This document shows positions 7,843 through 13,747 of a DNA stretch of 14,118 nt, piece after piece. Positions within the stretch are counted from its first letter, which is position 1, and each line of letters starts with the position of its first letter. The notes below the pieces were generated by a model, which was not told the DNA's origin, ran no database searches, and was given only the letters and a program-made list of their open reading frames with translations. A program made the position numbers and the translations under genes. The DNA is from an uncultured Bacillaceae bacterium (GTDB lineage: Bacteria; Bacillota; Bacilli; Bacillales; Alkalibacillaceae): assembly GCA_937983065.1 (NCBI GenBank), contig CALKAL010000048.1, positions 1-14,118 of the forward strand, given 5' to 3'.

Positions 7843-8580
7843 TTAAATCATTTGAACTAATCCACCATCGGCAATAAATTCTGCACCCGTGGAGTAAGTT
7901 GATTCATCAGATGCCAAAAAGAGAACAAGATTGGAGACTTCTTTTGGTTGTGCAAACCGCTCTAAAGGGATGTTCTCTCTAAGAACAGGTAGCATGTCTT
8001 TAATAGTTTCTATTAACGGTGTTTCAATGACACCTGGATGTACTGTATTCACGCGGATATTGTATGGTGCAAACTCAGCTGCTGCGCCCTTAGTTAATCC
8101 TCGCAGTGCGAATTTAGATGCACCATATGCACTCATATTTGCGCTACCGCGGAGCCCAGATGTAGATGAAATGTTGACGATTGAGCCACTCCCCGCTTTT
8201 TTCATCGAGGGAAGAACAAATTTCATACCCATGAACACCCCATCTTGATTCACGGCAATCGTTTGTCGGTACTGTTCAACCGTAGATTCCTCGATTGATA
8301 CGTTGTTGTTAATGCCCGCATTATTAATTAACACATGAATCGGTCCAAATACTTCTTCTGTTTGAGTCACTAATTGCTTCCAATTATTTTCATCCGTGAC
8401 ATCTAATGCGATAAACGTTGCATTTTCACCTAGTGTATCTACAAACGCCCTCGCTTCTTCTGATTCCAAATCCGCGATGACTACCTTAGCGCCTTCTTGC
8501 AAGAAAAAATCCGCATGAGATCTCCCCATACCTCCAGCTCCACCTGTAATGACAGCGACTTTTCCATCTAAACGTCCCAT
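7843..8580 (-). CDS. Classical short-chain dehydrogenase/reductase, NAD(H)-type, hydroxysteroid/FabG-like
   Basis: 245-residue Rossmann-fold oxidoreductase that interconverts a hydroxyl and a carbonyl group. Visible: TGGAGGMG cofactor loop (12-19), Asp37 at the end of the second strand (favours NAD over NADP), NNAG (86-89), and the catalytic set Ser139, Tyr152 and Lys156 (YGASK), the same spacing as Streptomyces 3-alpha/20-beta-hydroxysteroid dehydrogenase. HPG follows at 181-183, and the C-terminus holds the TGAEFIADGG stretch. Length is normal for a classical SDR. Start ATG has GGGAGG 7 nt upstream. It stands alone, divergent from the receptor gene at 8828, with its own terminator, so the context gives no substrate. 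Annotations such as glucose 1-dehydrogenase or 3-oxoacyl-ACP reductase would be guesses. Confidence 0.93.
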   Translation of the reverse strand: MGRLDGKVAVITGGAGGMGRSHADFFLQEGAKVVIADLESEEARAFVDTLGENATFIALDVTDENNWKQLVTQTEEVFGPIHVLINNAGINNNVSIEESTVEQYRQTIAVNQDGVFMGMKFVLPSMKKAGSGSIVNISSTSGLRGSANMSAYGASKFALRGLTKGAAAEFAPYNIRVNTVHPGVIETPLIETIKDMLPVLRENIPLERFAQPKEVSNLVLFLASDESTYSTGAEFIADGGLVQMI

Positions 8581-8645
8581 TTTAATACCTCCCTATTTTT
8601 TGAAAAAGTGTGCATTTTATAGGATATCTAGCAAATAAGGAAAGT

Positions 8646-8673
8646 ATTATACTTGTCACACAGCCAATGGGAA
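8646..8673 (-). promoter_or_regulatory. Candidate promoter of the SDR gene
   Basis: Minus strand TTCCCA (8673-8668), 16-bp spacer, perfect TATAAT (8651-8646). This predicts a transcript start near 8640 and a leader of about 60 nt. The -35 matches TTGACA at 4 of 6 positions. Confidence 0.4.
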
Positions 8674-8779
8674 CTTACTTTTGAAAATCCAATGATTAAA
8701 CGAAAATTTGTGGATTAGAAAATAAAATAGAAGAAAACACATTTCGTATTTAAAGAAAGCACATCATTTCAACTCGTTT

Positions 8780-8803
8780 TAACATGAAAATTCATGTTAT
8801 AAT
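8780..8803 (+). promoter_or_regulatory. Extended -10 promoter with overlapping palindromic operator
   Basis: TGT-TATAAT (8795-8803) is an extended -10 element. Immediately over its spacer lies TAACATGAA-AA-TTCATGTTA (8780-8799), a perfect inverted repeat with 9-bp arms that ends inside the -10. Bound protein would block RNA polymerase, so a repressor site is likely. No good -35 box is seen. The predicted transcript start near 8810 leaves only a very short leader before the AGGAGG site at 8814-8819. Confidence 0.6.
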
Positions 8804-8827
8804 CATTAAACATAGGAGGGATTTTGA

Positions 8828-9604
8828 TTGTTTAATAAAGTGAATGATCACCTTAATCGGACCGTTGAATATTCATATCCACCGAAGCGAATGATATCGC
8901 TCGCACCTGGAATAACAGATACACTGTATTCGCTTCAATTAGATGATGAAATCGTAGGAAGAACCCGTTATTGTATTTACCCGAAAAATAAAGTCGAGCA
9001 ATCAGAAACGATTGGTGGAACAAAAAAGGTGAATGTTGATAAAATTCGATCCTTAAAACCAGACCTTATTATTGCTGAAAAAGAGGAAAACACGAAAGAA
9101 ATTGTAGAAATGTTAGAAAAAGAATTTCCTGTCTACGTTGCGGAAGTTCAAACCGTTGACGATGCCTATAAGATGATTGAAAGTATGGGTAAAATCACCG
9201 CTCGGGAGCAACAAGCTGAACAATTAATTTCTTCTATTAAAAGTGGGTTTAGCGATTTACCTAAGGTCGAACATAAAAAAATAGGCTACGTTATTTGGAC
9301 AAATCCGTATATGGTTGTTGGAAATAATACATACATCAACTCTGTTTTAACGCAATTAGGCTATGACAATGTGTTTAATCGTTTCGAAGGTCGATATCCT
9401 ACAGTTACGCTTGAAGATTTGCAAAAGGCTGATCTTGATGAACTCTTTTTAGCAACGGAGCCTTTTCCATTTAAAGAAGAGCATCTTGAGCAATTTTCCG
9501 AGCTTTTACCAAATGTAAAAATTTCTATTATTGACGGTGAAATGTTTTGGTACGGTCCGAGAATGCTCGATGCGACTCAATATTTTCAAAAACATTTAAC
9601 ATAG
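8828..9604 (+). CDS. Helical-backbone metal receptor (BtuF/TroA-like) without signal peptide
   Basis: 258 residues with the two-lobed fold of ABC transporter substrate-binding proteins for cobalamin or metal chelates: RMISLAPGITDTLYSL (21-36), VGRTRYCIYP (43-52), IGGTKKVNVDKIRSLKPDLIIAE (62-84), a linking helix about 113-140, then VIWTNPYMVVG (155-165), RYPTVTLEDLQ (189-199), TEPFPFKEEH (210-219) and DGEMFWYGPRM (236-246). These blocks match a known group of receptor-like proteins that lack export signals. There is no signal peptide or lipobox, and none is possible because AGGAGG (8814-8819) lies 8 nt before the TTG start. It is therefore probably cytoplasmic and not a standard transporter component; no permease or ATPase gene for it is adjacent. 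The ligand is unknown. An operator-like palindrome covers its promoter. Confidence 0.88.
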   Translation: MFNKVNDHLNRTVEYSYPPKRMISLAPGITDTLYSLQLDDEIVGRTRYCIYPKNKVEQSETIGGTKKVNVDKIRSLKPDLIIAEKEENTKEIVEMLEKEFPVYVAEVQTVDDAYKMIESMGKITAREQQAEQLISSIKSGFSDLPKVEHKKIGYVIWTNPYMVVGNNTYINSVLTQLGYDNVFNRFEGRYPTVTLEDLQKADLDELFLATEPFPFKEEHLEQFSELLPNVKISIIDGEMFWYGPRMLDATQYFQKHLT

Positions 9605-9609
9605 CAGTA

Positions 9610-9637
9610 ATCCCCTATTCGATTAAGAATAGGGGAT
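9610..9637 (+). terminator. Terminator of the receptor gene
   Basis: ATCCCCTATTC (9610-9620) and GAATAGGGGAT (9627-9637) form an 11-bp stem with a 6-nt loop, followed by GTTTATTTT. There is a T-rich tail on the plus strand only; the minus side continues TTACTGC, so it is weak for the convergent ABC operon. Confidence 0.8.
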
Positions 9638-9644
9638 GTTTATT

Positions 9645-10355
9645 TTAACTTACTTTTATCGGAACTCGGTTTGTCACCCGTTTAACTATGAGGTAGCTTA
9701 GTGAAATTAACGCTATACTTAACAATAATGCAGTGAAGAAGTTTAATGATGATACTTGAACATTTAACCAATTTAATATCGTGTTAGAAAGATTTCCTTC
9801 CCATAATAACTCAACCCCACTAATTACTGCTAAACCAATTAATACAAATAACAGACCACCTATTCCATATCGATAAAATCCAATTGATATAATCCAGCCC
9901 GCGCTATAATAAGCAATTAACATCATTATATGTTGAACAATGAATAAGATTCCTTCATTTTCAAACACGCCTAATTGACCTAAATTAAGTGGGGTGAACT
10001 CTCCAAGGACATAAGCTAATCCCTGTAAAATAAATGTAAAAACTGTTATCACAATTGCTACACCGATCGACGATAATACGATCCCTTTAAAAAATTGTTT
10101 TCTCGTCGCTCTTAAGCTTATGAAATATTCAAGAAACGTAAAGCAAACCATAATCCCCGTCACTAACATAAATATTTTTGATGGCGGTAAAGCTATTGAT
10201 AAAAAATTGACGTCTATTACATCTGTATGATTAAAGAAAACACGAACGACAACAAATATTGCAAATACAATCGATATAAACCAAATCGCCCAATTAAGCT
10301 GTATTAAAAATGTATCCTTCGCAATTTTTGGACTAGCGCTATTATCTTTCATCAT
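9645..10355 (-). CDS. Six-helix membrane protein, permease of the GntR-linked ABC transporter
   Basis: 236-residue membrane protein with about six hydrophobic segments (approx. residues 18-41, 60-80, 91-117, 137-160, 164-184 and 203-224). Short basic ends suggest a cytoplasmic N-terminus. No family motif is recognised. Its role comes from position: the start immediately follows the ATPase stop codon (taa at 10358-10356), and its GAGGAGG ribosome binding site lies in the last Glu codons of the ATPase, so translation is probably coupled. Together the two would make a transporter with one ATPase and one permease, each possibly acting as a dimer. Tandem ATGs at 10355 and 10352 are both possible. 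Substrate unknown; related B. subtilis ytr/yhc systems respond to cell envelope stress. Confidence 0.82.
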   Translation of the reverse strand: MMKDNSASPKIAKDTFLIQLNWAIWFISIVFAIFVVVRVFFNHTDVIDVNFLSIALPPSKIFMLVTGIMVCFTFLEYFISLRATRKQFFKGIVLSSIGVAIVITVFTFILQGLAYVLGEFTPLNLGQLGVFENEGILFIVQHIMMLIAYYSAGWIISIGFYRYGIGGLLFVLIGLAVISGVELLWEGNLSNTILNWLNVQVSSLNFFTALLLSIALISLSYLIVKRVTNRVPIKVS

Positions 10356-11225
10356 TTATTCCTCCTCTGTTAAATGAATAAATAACTCTTGAAGCGAAAC
10401 TGGACCGACTTCTAATCCTTGTTTTTCAATTTCAGTTCCAATTTCTTCAGTCAAATTTTCATACACCGTCACTGATTTTGTCGGGCCGAGCTGTTTAGAG
10501 CCTAATCGATTCATGTTCATTGTGATAGCATCAACTTTTTCCGCTTCGCCAATAATTGAAAAAGCATGATTGACTAATTCATCAAATGGTTCATTAACGA
10601 GCAACTCTCCATTATGAAGAATGAGCACGTGATCAAATAAATAATCCATTTCCGAAACGAGATGAGTCGATAAAATCATCGTTCGAGGCTTTTTCTGTTG
10701 CACTTCAATAACCGCTTCATAAAACTTTTCACGAGTTGGTGCATCCATGGCTAAATAAACTTCATCTAAAATCGTAATCGGTGAGAAGTCCGCTAAGCCG
10801 AGAATTGCGTTGAAAGCAGACTGCATCCCGCTTGATAAATCTTTAATCGGTTTATCTAAAGGTAATTTAAATCGTGTCGCCAATTCTTCAGCATAGTTAA
10901 TGTCAAAATCTGGTCGATAACGTTTGGCAAATTCGAAATATTTTTTAACAGGATCATATTCATACGTATAATCCTTTTCAAATAAAAAATTGATTCGTGG
11001 CATTATTTCTTCATTTTCAAAAGGATTTTCCTCCCCAACTGTTATTTCCCCTGAGTTCGGTTCTCGAAAAGAAGCTAATAGCGATAAAAGCGATGTCTTA
11101 CCTGCTCCATTTCTACCGAGCAAACCATAAATTTTGCCGTGTTCTAAATGAAACGAAATATTTTTTAATACATCATCTTCTTTATATTTCATCGAAACAT
11201 TTTTTGCAGTTATATTAAAATCCAT
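10356..11225 (-). CDS. ABC transporter ATP-binding protein (YtrB/YhcG-like)
   Basis: 289-residue ATPase that powers the adjacent permease. Visible: Walker A GRNGAGKT (37-44), signature LSSGMQ (130-135) in place of the usual LSGGQ, Walker B ITILDE (150-155), D-loop AMD (159-161) and switch His188 (STH). The Q-loop position, after INFLF, carries Glu83 rather than Gln. A C-terminal domain of about 75 residues (about 215-289) follows the nucleotide-binding domain, as in exporter-type ATPases. The start ATG has AAAGGAG upstream and overlaps the end of the regulator gene by 11 bp; the stop abuts the permease start. This is one tight operon: regulator, ATPase, permease. The export direction is inferred from the absence of a binding protein in the operon. 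Confidence 0.93.
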   Translation of the reverse strand: MDFNITAKNVSMKYKEDDVLKNISFHLEHGKIYGLLGRNGAGKTSLLSLLASFREPNSGEITVGEENPFENEEIMPRINFLFEKDYTYEYDPVKKYFEFAKRYRPDFDINYAEELATRFKLPLDKPIKDLSSGMQSAFNAILGLADFSPITILDEVYLAMDAPTREKFYEAVIEVQQKKPRTMILSTHLVSEMDYLFDHVLILHNGELLVNEPFDELVNHAFSIIGEAEKVDAITMNMNRLGSKQLGPTKSVTVYENLTEEIGTEIEKQGLEVGPVSLQELFIHLTEEE

Positions 11226-11598
11226 TATTCCTTTCTCCTTTCAGCCGTTTAATCATTTCGAAAATATCTTGATCTGTTAAACCTAGTTTTTCAGATTCTT
11301 TAATCATCGGGAGAACATATTCATCGGCAAACGCATTCCTTCGATTTTGTAACAGTTTTTCCTTTGCCCCTTCTTGAACGAACATGCCGACACCCCTTTT
11401 TTTATAAATAATGCCTTCGTCAACGAGTAAGTTAACGCCCTTTGAAATCGTTATATGATTCGCTTTATAAAATTGAACCATTTGGGTCGTCGAAGGAATT
11501 TGGTCATGCTCCTTCAGCTCTTCCTTCACGATTTGGTCCTCTATTTTTTCTTTTATTTGAATAAAAATTGGTTTTTTATCATGGAACGTAAAGGCCAA
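11215..11598 (-). CDS. GntR family transcriptional regulator, YtrA subfamily
   Basis: 127-residue DNA-binding repressor, the short YtrA class: an N-terminal winged helix-turn-helix about residues 8-75 (PIFIQIKEKIEDQI, then IPSTTQMVQFYKANHITISKGVNLL and the wing IIYKKRGVGMFV), plus a short helical C-terminal dimerisation tail of about 50 residues. It lacks the large effector domain of FadR or HutC types. First gene of the operon with an ABC ATPase and permease, the arrangement seen in ytrA and yhcF loci, where the regulator represses its own operon. TTG start at 11598, with GGTGG about 8 nt upstream. Its promoter contains a 30-bp imperfect inverted repeat, the likely binding site. The recognition region THN-like residues (ANHITISKG) differ from the common NPNTVSKA, which suggests a distinct operator. 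Confidence 0.92.
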   Translation of the reverse strand: MAFTFHDKKPIFIQIKEKIEDQIVKEELKEHDQIPSTTQMVQFYKANHITISKGVNLLVDEGIIYKKRGVGMFVQEGAKEKLLQNRRNAFADEYVLPMIKESEKLGLTDQDIFEMIKRLKGERNNGF

Positions 11599-11621
11599 CT
11601 ATCCCACCACCTTTATAATCA

Positions 11622-11651
11622 TATAGTTATATAGTTATGTATATAAGTATA
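11622..11651. promoter_or_regulatory. Putative autoregulatory operator of the GntR-ABC operon
   Basis: TATAGTTATATAG (11622-11634), then TTAT, then GTATATAAGTATA (11639-11651). The arms are inverted repeats matching at 11 of 13 positions. It covers the -10 box and the expected transcript start on the minus strand. It also contains two tandem TATAGTTA units (11622-11637). Confidence 0.55.
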
Positions 11652-11673
11652 ATTCATAACAAAACAATGTCAA
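11646..11673 (-). promoter_or_regulatory. Sigma-A promoter of the GntR-ABC operon
   Basis: Minus strand TTGACA (11673-11668, perfect), 16-bp spacer, TATACT (11651-11646, 5 of 6). Predicted start near 11639, leader about 40 nt to the TTG codon at 11598. Confidence 0.75.
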
Positions 11674-11723
11674 TACATTTCTTAAAGTTTTTTTAATTTG
11701 GGCTTTCCTAAAGATTATTCAAT

Positions 11724-11753
11724 AAAAAAACTGACCCATTTATTAGGCCAGTT
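11724..11753 (-). terminator. Rho-independent terminator of the amidase gene
   Basis: On the minus strand AACTGGCC (11753-11746) pairs with GGTCAGTT (11736-11729, one G-U pair), then a run of seven T (11730-11724). It begins about 10 nt after the amidase stop codon. Confidence 0.8.
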
Positions 11754-11762
11754 AATTTCTCA

Positions 11763-13238
11763 TTAATAATTCGGATTTTCTTTTACATCAATCCAATAAT
11801 CTGTTTTTTCAAGTTCTCCTGCTAATTGAAACAGTAAATCCTCTCGTCCCCTTCTTGCCATAATCTGAACACCAACTGGGAGTCTATCCTCAGTTAAATG
11901 CATCGGTAAGGTCATCGCTGGCTGCCCTGTCAAATTCGCCAATTGAGTAAAAGGGGTTCTCTCAAGATTTTTATTCGCTAATTCATCAACAAAGCCTGTT
12001 CGTTTTAAAAGACCGCCTAACTTTAACGTACTGACGATTTGAATTAACGTTTTTTCCATGCTTGATAATGCTAACTCACCAATTTTCGAAGGTGGATGTG
12101 CGGTCGTCGGTGTCATATACAAATCAAATTCATCGTGAAAGCTTTCCATTACAATCGCCGCTTCATCCCAATATTTTAAACTCGTTAAAAATTCTTCAGA
12201 GGAAACGGATTTACCGAGCAATCCTAACATCCATGTGGCTGGCTCAACTTCTTTAGCTCTTACCTTTCTTCCTCGTTTTGTTTCGATTTCTTTTAACGTA
12301 GATGCAACTTCGGCAAAATAGAGCATGAAATAACTGTTTGCGATTCTCTTCCCATCAACGGGTGCCTCTTTTTCTTCAACGTGATGACCCATCTCTTCTA
12401 ATATTTTTACCGTTTTGTGCGTTGCTTCTATACATGCCTCATGAACAGTGCCCTCTATTGGTGATTTTGTTGAAAAGGCAATTTTTAAAGGTTGATCAAC
12501 AGGAGTTTCAGATGCTTTTAAATAAGAGCCATTATAGGGTGGCGAAATAAAAGCATTCGTCCGATCGATCGTATATTGATCAAGCATGGCTGCACTATCT
12601 CTAACCGAACGGCTTAAAATATGATCGACTGAGGCCCCTTGCCAAACTCTGCCACGATTTGGCCCAATCGGTACTCTGCCCCGTGTCGGCTTTATTCCGA
12701 ATAAACCACAAAAGGCACCAGGAATTCGAATGGACCCTCCCCCGTCATTTGCCCCCGCAATTGGGACCATCCCAGATGCAACGGCTGCAGCTGCCCCACC
12801 ACTTGATCCCCCAGGTGTATGATTAGCATTCCACGGATTCCGTGCTGGACCATCAAGCTCGGATTCAGTAACACCCATTAAAGCAAATTCAGGGACATTC
12901 GTTTGCCCAAGAATCTCAACTCCTGCTTTCTTAACTTGACGAACAAATTCACTATCTTCCTCTGCCACGTAATTAGCTAGAAGTCTCGAGCCTGAAGTTA
13001 TCGGCTCTCCTTTAGATTCTTGCGCAATATTTTTCGTTAAAAAAGGAACACCGCCAAATATCCCATCCGAGTTCTCATTTGGAAGTTCTTCAAACATGTT
13101 ATGTATGACAGCATTGAGTTTTGGATTTTTTAACTTTATTTCGTTTATAGCGGCTTCTCTTATTTCATCTATAGTTACTTCCTTCTTTTTCACTAATTCC
13201 GCCAAACCTAATGCATCATATTGCTTATAATTAAACAA
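11763..13238 (-). CDS. Amidase-signature hydrolase, NylA-like
   Basis: 491-residue enzyme of the amidase signature family, which hydrolyses C-N amide bonds through a Ser-cisSer-Lys triad. Visible: Lys69 in FLTKNIA, cis-Ser145 in TPGGSSGGAAAAVA, nucleophile Ser169 in NDGGGSIRIPG, then FCGLFGIKPTRGRV, and the C-terminal LPVGVQIMARRGRED block. The 24-residue Ser-Ser spacing is as in other family members. The DGGGSIRIP variant (instead of DxGGSIR) and the length recall 6-aminohexanoate-cyclic-dimer hydrolase (NylA) and related broad amidases; the true substrate is unknown. It is not GatA: there is no gatC or gatB neighbour. TTG start, with AAGGGGGA 7 nt upstream. Single gene with its own terminator. 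No signal peptide, so cytoplasmic. Confidence 0.93.
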   Translation of the reverse strand: MFNYKQYDALGLAELVKKKEVTIDEIREAAINEIKLKNPKLNAVIHNMFEELPNENSDGIFGGVPFLTKNIAQESKGEPITSGSRLLANYVAEEDSEFVRQVKKAGVEILGQTNVPEFALMGVTESELDGPARNPWNANHTPGGSSGGAAAAVASGMVPIAGANDGGGSIRIPGAFCGLFGIKPTRGRVPIGPNRGRVWQGASVDHILSRSVRDSAAMLDQYTIDRTNAFISPPYNGSYLKASETPVDQPLKIAFSTKSPIEGTVHEACIEATHKTVKILEEMGHHVEEKEAPVDGKRIANSYFMLYFAEVASTLKEIETKRGRKVRAKEVEPATWMLGLLGKSVSSEEFLTSLKYWDEAAIVMESFHDEFDLYMTPTTAHPPSKIGELALSSMEKTLIQIVSTLKLGGLLKRTGFVDELANKNLERTPFTQLANLTGQPAMTLPMHLTEDRLPVGVQIMARRGREDLLFQLAGELEKTDYWIDVKENPNY

Positions 13239-13293
13239 TTTAAAATCCCCCTTAAATCATTTATTTTAACTTTAAGACTTTTCTTTAAACTTA

Positions 13294-13302
13294 ATCATAC
13301 CA
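13294..13302 (-). promoter_or_regulatory. Possible extended -10 promoter of the amidase gene
   Basis: Minus strand TGG-TATGAT (13302-13294), an extended -10 with one mismatch and no clear -35. Predicted start near 13287, about 50 nt before the TTG codon. Confidence 0.35.
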
Positions 13303-13465
13303 TAGTCCTTTAATTTATATTTTATGTTGAAAATATATTCCTTCTATCACTTGATTTAATAAACTATTAAAATTTATAGAACTAAAATACTAATCTTCTT
13401 CAAAATATATAGATCAGCTTTTACCCTACTTTATTATTTAATAATAATTTAGACCTACTAATATG

Positions 13466-13503
13466 TTAATTCATTTCCAGGGAAATAATTAATTGATATC
13501 AAT
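13466..13503. repeat. Two adjoining palindromes
   Basis: TTAATT-c-ATTTCC (13466-13478) is the inverted repeat of GGAAAT-AATTAA (13481-13492) apart from one bulged C, giving 12-bp arms. It runs straight into the perfect 12-bp palindrome ATTGATATCAAT (13492-13503). It lies far from both start codons and has no T-run. Possible protein-binding sites. Confidence 0.5.
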
Positions 13504-13643
13504 AACTATATCCGCAAAGTTTACCTCTCGTCATTTATCAATCAAATAATCCAATTATCTACCAACACTCAATCATTGACAAATATTTCAACAATAGTTG
13601 ACACAACTCTAATTCACATCTTTTTTACTAGGTCATTGTATCC

Positions 13644-13672
13644 TTTTCAAAATATTTAGATTTATCTATATT
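13644..13672 (+). promoter_or_regulatory. Candidate promoter of the S8 protease gene
   Basis: TTTTCA (13644-13649), 17-bp spacer, TATATT (13667-13672, 5 of 6). Predicted start near 13679, leader about 70 nt. Confidence 0.45.
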
Positions 13673-13694
13673 TAATCTATGACTTAATTTAAGT

Positions 13695-13705
13695 AGGAGA
13701 GGAGG
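13695..13705 (+). promoter_or_regulatory. Orphan Shine-Dalgarno-like tract in the protease leader
   Basis: AGGAGAGGAGG stands 42 nt before the protease ATG and has no start codon at usable distance after it. It resembles STAB-SD elements, where ribosome binding near the mRNA 5' end protects the transcript (known for cry3A). Function here is inferred. Confidence 0.4.
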
Positions 13706-13747
13706 ATAATTTTTCATCATACTCAGTAGAATTTAAGGAGGTTAAAT

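Larger units (their letters stand above)
13239..13747. other. 509-bp AT-rich divergent intergenic region
   Basis: It separates the amidase and protease genes. No credible coding sequence: stop codons are dense in all frames. It holds candidate promoters for both genes, two adjoining palindromes (13466-13503), two TTGACA boxes 22 bp apart (13576 and 13598) without matching -10 boxes, and an orphan Shine-Dalgarno-like tract (13695-13705). Confidence 0.8.

Noticed and set aside
7931..8248. 105-codon plus-strand open frame
   Set aside because: Antisense to the short-chain dehydrogenase core motifs; no ribosome binding site and no recognisable protein.
13473..13487. CodY box (AATTTTCWGAAAATT) in the intergenic palindrome
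   Set aside because: Aligned on the centre there are about five mismatches of fifteen, so it is not a convincing CodY site.
13576..13603. Two perfect TTGACA boxes upstream of the protease gene
   Set aside because: Neither has a TATAAT-like element at 16-18 bp. The TTTTCA/TATATT pair at 13644-13672 is a better promoter.
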